Made by a program: the position numbers and the translations under genes. A stretch of 64,000 bases of DNA from Rhodospirillales bacterium (GTDB lineage: Bacteria; Pseudomonadota; Alphaproteobacteria; Rhodospirillales; GLO-3): assembly GCA_003354135.1 (NCBI GenBank), contig PIVK01000005.1:33894-97893 (forward strand). The letters are read 5' to 3'. This document shows positions 45,488-53,693 of this stretch, in pieces; positions within the stretch are counted from its first letter, which is position 1, and each line of letters begins with the position of its first letter. The notes below the pieces were generated by a model. That model did no database searches and was not told the DNA's origin. It worked only from the letters and a program-made list of their open reading frames with translations.

Positions 45488-46186
45488 ATGTTCATTCTCG
45501 GCATAATTCCAGCCCGGGGGGGGTCTAAACAGGTCCCCGCAAAGAACCTTCGACAGTTGGCGGGAAAACCATTAATTGCGCATACTATCGAGACGGCTGT
45601 TTCTAGCGAACTTTTGTCCGGACTCTGTGTTACCACGGATTCAGAATACATTCTTGCCATTGCCGAATCGCATGGCGTTGAGCACACCATCAAACGCCCG
45701 CCGGAAATGGCGACCGATTCAGCCCCCATCGTTCCGGCATTTCGTCATGCCGTAAGAACCTATGAAGAAAATTCAGGTACAACCGTAGATGCGGTGGCCG
45801 TCCTCTTTCCAACCCTGCCCTTGCGGACGAAAGAAGACCTGGATGGCGCTCTCAAGACGTTCGTCGCCGGGCAACCGGCCAATTGCCTAACCACGGTGCA
45901 TGAAGTGGATTCCAGAACTCTCTATTACCTGTGTCGGGCAAAGGAGGGACGGGTCCATTCGGTCATGGGGGAATGGCCCCCCAGTCCCAATCGACAAGAC
46001 TTCGAACCTCTTTATTTGATGGACGGAGCAATCGAGGTTTGTACCCGCACCCATATTTTCAGCTCAGACACGGTGCAGGATAATTCGTCTCTTTATTACG
46101 AAATTCCAAGCAACAGGTCCTTGGATATTGACAGTGAAGCAGACTGGCTTCTGGCCGAAGAGCACTTCGCCATGCGAAACAAGTAG
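45488..46186 (+). CDS. pseF: CMP-pseudaminic/neuraminic acid synthetase (PseF/NeuA type)
   Basis: This 232-residue cytidylyltransferase activates a nonulosonic acid to its CMP form. The N-terminus ILGIIPARGGSKQVPAKNLR is the CTP-binding loop, and FPTLPLRTKEDLDGAL and the late DIDSEADWLLAE are also typical. The ATG at 45488 with GGAGA upstream is chosen; the longer frame runs back into IS debris. PseF is favoured over NeuA because PseB, PseG and a PseI/NeuB-type gene are in the window. It starts about 100 bases after the transposase remnant. Confidence 0.85.
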   Translation: MFILGIIPARGGSKQVPAKNLRQLAGKPLIAHTIETAVSSELLSGLCVTTDSEYILAIAESHGVEHTIKRPPEMATDSAPIVPAFRHAVRTYEENSGTTVDAVAVLFPTLPLRTKEDLDGALKTFVAGQPANCLTTVHEVDSRTLYYLCRAKEGRVHSVMGEWPPSPNRQDFEPLYLMDGAIEVCTRTHIFSSDTVQDNSSLYYEIPSNRSLDIDSEADWLLAEEHFAMRNK

Positions 46187-46200
46187 GAAAAGAAATCTTG

Positions 46201-46935
46201 ATGACAGAAAGGGACGTGCCGAAATTCACCGAGGCTTATCACATCCGCCAGTGGGAAACCTGTTACGAAAGCACACGGTGCTTTTTCGATTTCCTGGAGC
46301 GAGAAGGAGCCATGGAACGACATAGGGAAGACAGAATTCTCGACCTATGTTGCGGTTCGGGGGCAAACCTTTTCTGGCTAAAAAAACGTCACCCAAAGCT
46401 TGGATTGGTTGGAGTGGATATCGTTCCGGAACTGGTGGAGTTCGGCAACAAAGCTTTCCACGAGCGGGGAATGTCCGGGGTCGAGTTGGCCACAGGCGAT
46501 GTCTATGCCTTGGGTAAGGAGAGATTTGGATCAGTAGATGGCGTAATCGCGATTCAGGCGGTGTCTTGGCTTCCCGACGAAGTGGGGTTCTTGGATACCG
46601 CGACGTCCCTCGACGCAGACTGGATTGCCCTCACGGGTCTAATGATGCCAGGTAGCCGCACTTTCCGTACGCTCATCAACGATCACAATGACCCGGATCA
46701 CGGGGGCAACTACTACAACACGTTCTCCATTGACTACTTGAAATCCCTGCTGAGTGCCCGGCGATATAGCGAGATAACCACCGAGCCCTTCCATATCGGT
46801 GTCGATCTTGCCAAACCTGACGAGGGCAGCCTAGGCACCTACACCGAAACAACCAAAGACAACCGCCGTCTCCAGATTTCCGGAGCACTGTTGATGAACT
46901 GGCATTTCATGCTGGCCCGCCGGAAACGGGAGTAG
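46201..46935 (+). CDS. SAM-dependent methyltransferase
   Basis: This 244-residue class I methyltransferase has a motif I variant ILDLCCGSGANLFWL and a VGVDIVPELVEFG strand-loop that bind S-adenosylmethionine. It lies between pseF and pseG with short spacers, so it probably methylates the flagellar sugar or an intermediate. The acceptor is unknown. A second ATG start and a TTG three bases upstream are alternatives. Confidence 0.8.
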   Translation: MTERDVPKFTEAYHIRQWETCYESTRCFFDFLEREGAMERHREDRILDLCCGSGANLFWLKKRHPKLGLVGVDIVPELVEFGNKAFHERGMSGVELATGDVYALGKERFGSVDGVIAIQAVSWLPDEVGFLDTATSLDADWIALTGLMMPGSRTFRTLINDHNDPDHGGNYYNTFSIDYLKSLLSARRYSEITTEPFHIGVDLAKPDEGSLGTYTETTKDNRRLQISGALLMNWHFMLARRKRE

Positions 46936-46938
46936 ACC

Positions 46939-48021
46939 ATGGCAAAAAAAAACGCCCCGAACGATACCGTGATTCTCCGAGCCAGCGCGTCACCCCGTAT
47001 CGGGGGTGGTCATGTCATAAGATGCATTACCCTGGCGAATGCTTTGCTCGACGCGGGGTATCGGTGCATCTTCGCTTCCGGCCTCGAGACAACCAAAACC
47101 ATACCGGCGCTCGAACGCTCGTCCTTTGAAATCACTTGGCTGGACCACGAAACCGATGGTGACGGCGGTGTGGCCGAGGCGGAGAATATCCGATCCCTCC
47201 ATCCTGGGGGATGCCGGCTTTTAGTCGTAGATCACTACTCTCGGGATCGAAGGTTCGAAGAAGCACTTAGGGATTGGGCGGAATTTATCGTCGTTCTCGA
47301 CGACGTCCCGAACCGAAGGCATGACTGCGACATGCTGCTGGACCAGAGCGGCGGCAGGAAACCGGAAGAGTACCAGGGTCTCGTTGCCCCGACCTGCCGC
47401 CTGCTGCTCGGGCCCGGTTACGCCTTGGTCCGGGATCAGTTCGGGGCATTGCGGGATCGTGCGCTGGAACGCCCGACGTCGGAGCGGCTGGATCGGGTGT
47501 TCGTATCCATGGGTGCCGCCGACCCGGAAAACTGGACACAGGTTGTCCTAAAAGGAATTGCCCTCTCTAGGCCGGATGTCTGCGTGGATGTGATGCTGGC
47601 GGCGAATGCGCCCCACATCAACCCGTTAAAACGATTTTGCGAAACATCTCTGCCGGGCGCCACGTTTCATACGGGGGTTACGGACGTCGCCGACATCATG
47701 TGGCAAGCGGATCTTGCCGTTGGTACGGCGGGGATCAATGGATGGGAGCGCTGTTGCCTCGGACTTCCTTCACTTGTTTCCGTTGCGGCACGGAATCAAG
47801 AGGGCAACGCGGCGGAACTCATATCGAAAGGCGCGGCGTTGGATATTGGAAGGGTCAATGATCTAACCGCCGAAGGAATCGCCCGGGCGATCGATACGCT
47901 TTATTTGGATCATGACCGTCGGGACCGAATGCGTCGTGCGGCAGCAGAGATTTGTGACGGGGCCGGTGCCGTGCGCGTGGCGGACAAAATCATTCACCAC
48001 ATGGAAACACGGCCGGCATGA
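46939..48021 (+). CDS. pseG: UDP-sugar hydrolase PseG
   Basis: This 360-residue GT-B-fold hydrolase releases UDP from the 2,4-diacetamido sugar in pseudaminic acid synthesis. The N-terminal IGGGHVIRCITLANAL, VVDHYSRDRRFEE and the C-terminal GTAGINGWERCCLGLPSLVSVAARNQEGNA match PseG. The gene follows the methyltransferase by three bases. An N-acetyltransferase (PseH), sometimes fused to PseG, is not present here. Confidence 0.88.
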   Translation: MAKKNAPNDTVILRASASPRIGGGHVIRCITLANALLDAGYRCIFASGLETTKTIPALERSSFEITWLDHETDGDGGVAEAENIRSLHPGGCRLLVVDHYSRDRRFEEALRDWAEFIVVLDDVPNRRHDCDMLLDQSGGRKPEEYQGLVAPTCRLLLGPGYALVRDQFGALRDRALERPTSERLDRVFVSMGAADPENWTQVVLKGIALSRPDVCVDVMLAANAPHINPLKRFCETSLPGATFHTGVTDVADIMWQADLAVGTAGINGWERCCLGLPSLVSVAARNQEGNAAELISKGAALDIGRVNDLTAEGIARAIDTLYLDHDRRDRMRRAAAEICDGAGAVRVADKIIHHMETRPA

Positions 48022-48121
48022 CGAGGTGGTCCCGGAAGGTCGGATAGGGTCTAAATCCCCATCCCGCTTGCCCCTCCTCAAAGGGCACGATGCCATCGTG
48101 GTTTATGCAGATCCGTGCTTT

Positions 48122-49138
48122 CTAGTTTTTTGGTCCGGTCAGCAAAAGAGCGTCCGCGGGGCACCATTGTTCATGTTCGGACAGCAACGCGGCGTTCTCC
48201 GCCTCGTAAAGATCGATCATCTTATCCACCCAAGCCTCAGGCAGTATATGGAACGGCTCGCCGGGCTGTTTTGGCATATAAATGGAAAGAAGGTCGTTGA
48301 CGTCGATTGCCCGGTCGGGGGGCAAATTGCGATTGATGTACAAGGCGACATCGATCAAGTCGGGCGAAAGGCTGGAATTGACCGTCCCCATTTCACCTTT
48401 CAGCCCGACGTCCCAACCGCAACGCCAGAAAAACGCCTCGATAAAACTTTTCCCGAGTGTTGCGCGCAACATCGGCATATTGAAGGGAAGGATCCAAACC
48501 TTCCCGTCGGAAGATAGATCCGAGAACATTTCGCAGTGTTTCTTCCACGACAAGGATTCGATCGGAACGGAAGCGGCGAAAGTCCGAAGATCGTCGCGGC
48601 ACCCTCTTTTCACCGAATGAACATACATGGACTCGAGGAAACCGGTTTGCGGCCGCAAAACCATAATGACGTGTACGGCAAAAAACTTCTTCAGTTCCAA
48701 AAGTACGCGCTTCATGGTTGTTTCATAGAATTCCTCGTGAAAAAGCGCCAGATCCGAGAACCCTTCCATACTTAGAAAGACGTTCTCCGTCGGCATGGAA
48801 AGGGTTCCCTTCACCAATAGTTCCATGGATGCGTCTGAAAAATTTGGCGCAACATTCCCGAAATTCCATTCGCCGTGCGGGACATAACGAGCTCGCAATC
48901 GAACAAGGTTCCCGACTACCGTTTCCTCAACATGGCCCGGACCAAATACTTCATTCAGCAGATTCCTCCAGATGATATGCGGCACGGCCGAATAAGAATA
49001 ACCATTGGATATCATAAACTCACGGAACGGCTCATCGTTCATGTGGTGTTGGATGGCCGACGAGCCGCATTTGGAGGTCCCGACATGCAGAAACACCGTT
49101 TTCTTCGCTGAAGGAAAATGAAATTCTTTCTCCGGCAT
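48122..49138 (-). CDS. Sulfotransferase-like protein
   Basis: This 338-residue protein begins with a P-loop-like VFLHVGTSKCGSSAIQ at about 15-30, which resembles the PAPS 5'-phosphosulfate-binding loop of sulfotransferases (HIGTPKTGTTSIQ type). A middle VHVIMVLRPQTGFLESMY and a SVNSSLSP-like region also fit. It is convergent with pseG and lies inside the glycosylation region, so it may sulfate a surface glycan. The family assignment is by the N-terminal loop only. Confidence 0.6.
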   Translation of the reverse strand: MPEKEFHFPSAKKTVFLHVGTSKCGSSAIQHHMNDEPFREFMISNGYSYSAVPHIIWRNLLNEVFGPGHVEETVVGNLVRLRARYVPHGEWNFGNVAPNFSDASMELLVKGTLSMPTENVFLSMEGFSDLALFHEEFYETTMKRVLLELKKFFAVHVIMVLRPQTGFLESMYVHSVKRGCRDDLRTFAASVPIESLSWKKHCEMFSDLSSDGKVWILPFNMPMLRATLGKSFIEAFFWRCGWDVGLKGEMGTVNSSLSPDLIDVALYINRNLPPDRAIDVNDLLSIYMPKQPGEPFHILPEAWVDKMIDLYEAENAALLSEHEQWCPADALLLTGPKN

Positions 49139-49495
49139 GGATGTTACCTCTATCCAGAGGGGGAACGTTCAAAGCGGGAAGCAGCAGAGCACACTCCCCT
49201 GGGTTCCGTCGACGGTTTTTTCATGTTTCGAAGACCGAGCTTTACCGGCACCGATGACGTTCGATAACCGCCGCCCCGAAAGTCCGGCGCCGTGCCTCGA
49301 ACCATCTCTCCAAAGCGGCCCTCGACCCGGGCCCCTGCGTAGAACGGGCCGTCAATTGCAAAAGCGCGGAAAATTTCTCGCGTTCTCCACCGCTATTCAA
49401 CGGCGGAGTTCCGATACATGGTTTGAAATTCTTGTCGGGGGCTGTCCGACGCTCCCTTCGGGGGGGGCGGGAACGGCCCCGCCATCCGGGAAGAT
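49139..49495. other. Gap between two - strand genes, no feature
   Basis: This stretch of 357 bases has one forward reading frame, but it has poor protein character and no ribosome site. I see no terminator with a T-run. It should contain the promoter of the sulfotransferase-like gene. Confidence 0.4.
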
Positions 49496-50350
49496 CTACG
49501 TGAACAGATTGAGGATCGAGCCCTTCTCGGGCGGCGGCGGCGACACGCCATCGGCCAGGTAATCGGCGTAACCGCTCGTGACTTCGAACGACAACGAAAT
49601 GGCACGCAGCAGGTTCCCATACCGCATCTTGAGATCCTCCACCTGCTGTTCTTTCTTATCCAGTTCGACGGCCGAGATCTCGGCCATATCGGCCTCGATG
49701 CCGTACAACCCCGCCTCGTAGTCGATGATCATGTCACTGGCGGCTCCGACGAGCGTATTCGTCGAATTCGAATAGATGAGGGCGTGACCGGAGATATCGT
49801 CCAGCAAATCGAGCATGTTCCGGTTGTCGTTCGTCATCGGGTCCGTGCCCGTCGCATCGACAACTCCCGAAACGGCCGTATACGCTTCCAGTTCCTCCGC
49901 CTCTTGGGCCAGCCTCTGGACCAATCCGCCATCCGATATGCCTGGATAGTACAGCATCTTGAGGTTGCGTATTTTTTCTATGACGGCTTCCGCCGCAGCA
50001 TTGAAATTGTCGGCCTCTACAGCACTGAAGTTGTCCGCGTCACCATCCGACGTCGCGGCCCCGACGGCACCGTTGGCATCGTCCCGGATTTCCAGAAAAC
50101 GTTCGCGATTGGTAATCAGGCCAAAATTGTACCTTCTGATTTTGGGCACAGTCTCGGCGATTCCGTCACGTTCCTTCTGCAACGCGGCAATCCGTTGTGC
50201 CGTCCCGTCGTCCGTAACCGCCTCGATCTCCTTGTTGAGACGGCGGAGCATACCGTTCTGAATGGCGTGGAAACGCGTCTCGAACGCCACTCGCGTCGCC
50301 GCCTGTCCTATCTTCGAAAAAGCCGCCGCAAACGGATTCTCACCAAACAT
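49496..50350 (-). CDS. Flagellin-neighbour helical protein, unknown
   Basis: This 284-residue protein of unknown family is divergent from fliC. It is mostly helical (coiled-coil-prone RRLNKEIEAV...RIAALQKERDGI at 35-65 and a C-terminal helical part). It has no signal peptide and no transmembrane segment. Its last residues, PPPPEKGSILNLFT, closely resemble the end of flagellin (SSILRLFN), after a proline linker. This suggests a flagellin-like C-terminal tail that could be recognised by the export or chaperone machinery. It could be a flagellin regulator, cap-like or secreted protein; this is inference. Confidence 0.6.
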   Translation of the reverse strand: MFGENPFAAAFSKIGQAATRVAFETRFHAIQNGMLRRLNKEIEAVTDDGTAQRIAALQKERDGIAETVPKIRRYNFGLITNRERFLEIRDDANGAVGAATSDGDADNFSAVEADNFNAAAEAVIEKIRNLKMLYYPGISDGGLVQRLAQEAEELEAYTAVSGVVDATGTDPMTNDNRNMLDLLDDISGHALIYSNSTNTLVGAASDMIIDYEAGLYGIEADMAEISAVELDKKEQQVEDLKMRYGNLLRAISLSFEVTSGYADYLADGVSPPPPEKGSILNLFT

Positions 50351-50370
50351 CCTCTATGCCCCTGTCGTTT

Positions 50371-50427
50371 TTTCTAAAACGCCTTAGGCTTTCCAAAACG
50401 CCCTGGACTTTCCAAAGCGCTCGGGAG
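50371..50427. repeat. Three tandem 19-base repeats upstream of fliC
   Basis: Units at 50371-50389, 50390-50408 and 50409-50427 share TTTC(T/C)AAAACGCC with some divergence in the last seven bases. They lie 21 bases upstream of the divergent 284-residue gene and about 275 bases upstream of fliC. A period of nearly two helical turns puts the units on one DNA face, as for a regulator array. Confidence 0.75.
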
Positions 50428-50563
50428 CCGACCCGCCGGAGCACGCAAACACGGGCACCCTTTGTGACGACACGGGAAGCGAAAAACACTCCCACACGTC
50501 CTAATGTTACCATGGCCGCGCTGAAAAGTCCATGTGACGCCTTGAAAAATGCGGATTCTACGC

Positions 50564-50592
50564 TTGCATTTTTTTGATTTTTGAGGTAGATT
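50564..50592 (+). promoter_or_regulatory. fliC: Candidate fliC promoter
   Basis: TTGCAT and TAGATT are separated by 17 bases in an AT-rich stretch 110 bases before fliC, a plausible -35/-10 pair. I found no well-placed GG-N10-GC site for sigma-54 with a good match in this interval. Low confidence. Confidence 0.35.
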
Positions 50593-50655
50593 GGCCTTAA
50601 GGATCGTTAGAAGACGTAGCGACAAGAATTGCCGCCGCAACGGTCCGCAAAGAAT

Positions 50656-50697
50656 CCGGCAAGCAGTGCCGGGGTGAAACTCTAGAAAGGAGCTCCT
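50656..50697 (+). promoter_or_regulatory. fliC: Structured fliC leader next to ribosome site
   Basis: The leader has a 6-base hairpin CCGGCA-AGCAG-TGCCGG (50656-50672), then the Shine-Dalgarno sequence within a 10-base palindrome AGGAGCTCCT (50688-50697), four bases before the ATG. In Caulobacter FlbT acts on flagellin mRNA leaders; FlbT and FlaF are both encoded in this window. Functional link is inferred. Confidence 0.4.
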
Positions 50698-50701
50698 AGT
50701 T

Positions 50702-52183
50702 ATGGCTGACATCACTCTTAGCGCATCAGTGCGCCAAAGTCTTCTCTCCCTACAAAACACCACGAACCTTATCGAGCAGACCCAGAACCGTCTCTCGACG
50801 GGTTTGAAGGTTTCGAGTGCGATCGACGACCCGGTTGCCTTCTTCTCGGCAAAGACCCTCAGTGACCGCGCCGGCGACCTGTTGGAAAAGAAAGCCAACA
50901 TCGACCAAGGTGTGAGCACCGTTACGGCGGCCCTCGACGGCGTCGAGGGTATTGAGTCGCTGGTGCAGCAGATGAAAGGTATCGCGAACTCCATGAAGTC
51001 CGCGACGTCCACTCAGATGTCCGACCTCGTATCGCAGTTCAACGATCTGCGTGACCAGATCGACAATTTCGCGGCCGACTCCACCTACCAGGGCAACAAT
51101 CTGGTGAACGGCACCGGCCAGACCCTGACCATCGAGTTCTCCGACAGAACAGCGAGCTTGATCAGCATCTCGTCGGTCGACCTGCGGTCCAGCACCGGCG
51201 GTCTGAACATCACGTCTCAGGATGCGTACACGGGTCAGATCGTCGCCACCTACGGTGCCGTTAACGGATCGACCACCGGCGCCTACCTGGGCGAGGGCCT
51301 CACCACCGACCAGGACCTCACCATGACCTGGGGCGGCCCGACCCAGACCTACTCGGCGGGTGAGGCGGTGGCCTTCAGCTACGGCACATCGTCCCTTTCC
51401 TTCGTGGCCAATTCCGCAACGACCCTGGCCTCCGGCGACGCCTTCGTCGTTGACATCGTCACGGCCGGCGGCGCGAGCACGGACACGTTCCGTATCGATG
51501 CGACGGATAAGATCAATTTTGTGGCCCTCCATGGCGGAAATACGGCCGGGATGACCGCCTCAGCGGCCGATGAGGCCACGTTGACTTGGGACGGCGGATC
51601 GCGGACCTTCACCACCGGCGACGGCGCGATTCTGTTTGAATTCGGCACCTCGACCGTTACCCTCAACGTAGGAGACGGCGAAAGCTTGGCGGTCGATCAG
51701 GGCACCGTCTTCAAATTCGCCGCCGTGACCGCTGCCGCTGTAGCCTATTCCGGCGTGCTTTTCACCGTGGGGGATGTTGGCGGCGGCGCTGCCTCCGTGG
51801 CCATATCCTCGACCTCGGGTACGGCGTTGTATGGCGTTGCTACCGACAACATCGACGCCCAGGCGTCGATCAGCGGACGTTATGTGCGCAACGGCGACAC
51901 GACGGTCATCAACTCCGCGATCCAGCAGCTCGACACGGCTCTGACCTCGTTGCGGACCCAGGCCCAGTCCTTGGGTTCGAACGTGGCCCTGCTGTCGACC
52001 CGCCTGGACTTCACCAATAACTACGTCAGCACCCTCCAGACCGGTGCCGACAAGCTCACGCTTGCCGACATCAACGAGGAAGGCGCCAACCTGCTGGCCC
52101 TGCAGACCCGCCAGCAGCTCGGTATTCAGTCGCTGTCTCTGGCCGCCCAGGCCGAGTCCTCGATCCTGCGGCTGTTCAACTAG
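50702..52183 (+). CDS. fliC: Flagellin FliC
   Basis: This 493-residue filament protein has N-terminal D0/D1 helices (1-140, with LSTGLKVSSAIDDP) and C-terminal helices (about 400-493, ending SILRLFN), both well conserved. The middle region is Ser/Thr rich and contains a duplication (206-252 and 292-341, each with (M/L)TW-G-T(Y/F)..G.....F.(Y/F)GTS). Glycosylation genes on both sides make O-glycosylation of this domain likely. A strong ribosome site and terminator flank it. It is the only flagellin gene seen here. Confidence 0.97.
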   Translation: MADITLSASVRQSLLSLQNTTNLIEQTQNRLSTGLKVSSAIDDPVAFFSAKTLSDRAGDLLEKKANIDQGVSTVTAALDGVEGIESLVQQMKGIANSMKSATSTQMSDLVSQFNDLRDQIDNFAADSTYQGNNLVNGTGQTLTIEFSDRTASLISISSVDLRSSTGGLNITSQDAYTGQIVATYGAVNGSTTGAYLGEGLTTDQDLTMTWGGPTQTYSAGEAVAFSYGTSSLSFVANSATTLASGDAFVVDIVTAGGASTDTFRIDATDKINFVALHGGNTAGMTASAADEATLTWDGGSRTFTTGDGAILFEFGTSTVTLNVGDGESLAVDQGTVFKFAAVTAAAVAYSGVLFTVGDVGGGAASVAISSTSGTALYGVATDNIDAQASISGRYVRNGDTTVINSAIQQLDTALTSLRTQAQSLGSNVALLSTRLDFTNNYVSTLQTGADKLTLADINEEGANLLALQTRQQLGIQSLSLAAQAESSILRLFN

Positions 52184-52224
52184 AATTTGGCCAGCCGGTT
52201 CCGCCGGCTGCCTTCCACCAAATA

Positions 52225-52257
52225 GGACCGCCGTCTTCGACGGCGGTCCTTTTCTTT
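52225..52257 (+). terminator. Rho-independent terminator after fliC
   Basis: An 11-base perfect stem GGACCGCCGTC / GACGGCGGTCC with a TTC loop is followed by TTTTCTTT. Confidence 0.93.
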
Positions 52258-52343
52258 AGAGCCCTTGTGTTGCGTTGCAGCTTGGCGGTCGGGCATAATC
52301 CTCGGTATCCATCGTTTCCGAGAACGTATTAGGCACCTTTCCC

Positions 52344-53516
52344 ATGAAGACTTGGCTTGCATTCAACTGGGGCATCGGCAACCGTCACGGTTGGGGCGTC
52401 TACGGCCTCAATCTCACCCTCCAGTGCCTGGAACGCGGCACCCCCATCCCCATGCCGCTCATCGACATCGGGTACAGAGACCTTGCGCCGGAACATCAAG
52501 CCCGCTTGCGCCCGCTGCTCGAATTTCGCCGGAAAACCATGGAAAAGAGAGGGGGCCGCCTCAAGAGGGGCTCCCATTTTTCGGATTGCCTGATGATGCA
52601 TGGGCTTGGAAACAACATGGCCAGGGGCAAACGCAGTGCCTCCTTTCGGGGCGATATCAATATAGGTGTCATCTTTTCCGAAGACACGAACATCGACAAC
52701 GCCGACATGGACCACGCGCGAAGCTTTGCCGGCATCGTTGCCGGCTCCACCTGGAACGGCGATATCTTGCGGTCCCGCGGATTGAAGGTTTATGACGTTT
52801 TCCAGGGAATCGACCCAACCATATTTCGGCCCCTGCCGCGCGAGGGACGTTACGGAGACAGGTTCGCCGTGTTCTCGGGCGGCAAGCTCGAATTCCGCAA
52901 GTCACAGGACATCGTGCTCGCGGCCTTCAAGATATTCCACGAGCGCCATCCGGATTCCCTTTTGCTTACCGCTTGGCACAACCCCTGGCCGCAGTTGGTT
53001 GCCTCAATGAACGCCTCCCCGCATTTGAAGTCGCTGCCCCGGATCGATTCCAAAAACCGTTTGATGATCGAGGAATGGGCTCATGCCTCCGGCATTCCCA
53101 AAGAGGCGTTCGTCGACCTTGGATTTATTCCCAACGAGCAAACCCCCCATGTCATGAGCGAGATCGATCTCGCGGTTTTTCCGAACCGCGGCGAAGGGGG
53201 AACCAACCTTGTAGCGATGGAGGCCATGGCCTGCGGGGTTCCGTGCATTCTTGCGGCGAATACCGGGCAGGTGGACTTGATTACGGAAGACAATTGCTAT
53301 TCCTTGCATGACCAGAAGCCTGTCGTCACCCCGGATATGGGAACAGAAGGCTGGGGAGAATGTTCGATCGAGGAACTGGTTGAACGTATGGAACAAGCCT
53401 ACACGGACAGGGAAAATGCCAAGCTGCGCGGCCGGAAGGCCGCCGAATTCATGCTGGGTTGGAGTTGGAAAAACCAGATCGGGCTTCTGCTTGAAACGCT
53501 GGAGAATTTCCGCTGA
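52344..53516 (+). CDS. Glycosyltransferase, GT4/group 1 type
   Basis: This 390-residue GT-B enzyme has the C-terminal donor-binding part VFSGGKLEFRKSQDIVLAAF, FIPNEQTPHVMSEIDLAVFPNRGEGGTNLVAMEAMACGVPCILA and the E-x7-E pattern within it. The N-terminal MKTWLAFNWGIGNRHGWGVYG is a typical start. It lies just downstream of the fliC terminator and probably extends or builds the flagellin glycan. It is convergent with the TPR-glycosyltransferase at 53694; the gap between them holds nothing I recognise. Confidence 0.82.
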   Translation: MKTWLAFNWGIGNRHGWGVYGLNLTLQCLERGTPIPMPLIDIGYRDLAPEHQARLRPLLEFRRKTMEKRGGRLKRGSHFSDCLMMHGLGNNMARGKRSASFRGDINIGVIFSEDTNIDNADMDHARSFAGIVAGSTWNGDILRSRGLKVYDVFQGIDPTIFRPLPREGRYGDRFAVFSGGKLEFRKSQDIVLAAFKIFHERHPDSLLLTAWHNPWPQLVASMNASPHLKSLPRIDSKNRLMIEEWAHASGIPKEAFVDLGFIPNEQTPHVMSEIDLAVFPNRGEGGTNLVAMEAMACGVPCILAANTGQVDLITEDNCYSLHDQKPVVTPDMGTEGWGECSIEELVERMEQAYTDRENAKLRGRKAAEFMLGWSWKNQIGLLLETLENFR

Positions 53517-53693
53517 CCGATAAAACAAGACGCTGGCGCCAGGCACGGAAGTCTTTTTCTGTGATCCCCGTTCGCCCTGGCGGCGCGGCGCAATCGAGAA
53601 CACCGGCGGACGTCGCCAAACATAACCCCCGTCGCGGCAAACACGTCAATGCGGATGACCCGCCCCGTGAGCGAAACTGTTCCAGGGGGAAGA

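Noticed and set aside
49137..49562. Forward 141-codon frame between two - strand genes
   Set aside because: It overlaps the coding end of the 284-residue gene, lacks a ribosome site and is compositionally like non-coding sequence.
50371..50701. Sigma-54 promoter for fliC
   Set aside because: GG-N10-GC occurs once (TGGACTTTCCAAAGCG) but the flanking bases are poor, it lies nearly 300 bases from the gene and it falls in the 19-base repeats.
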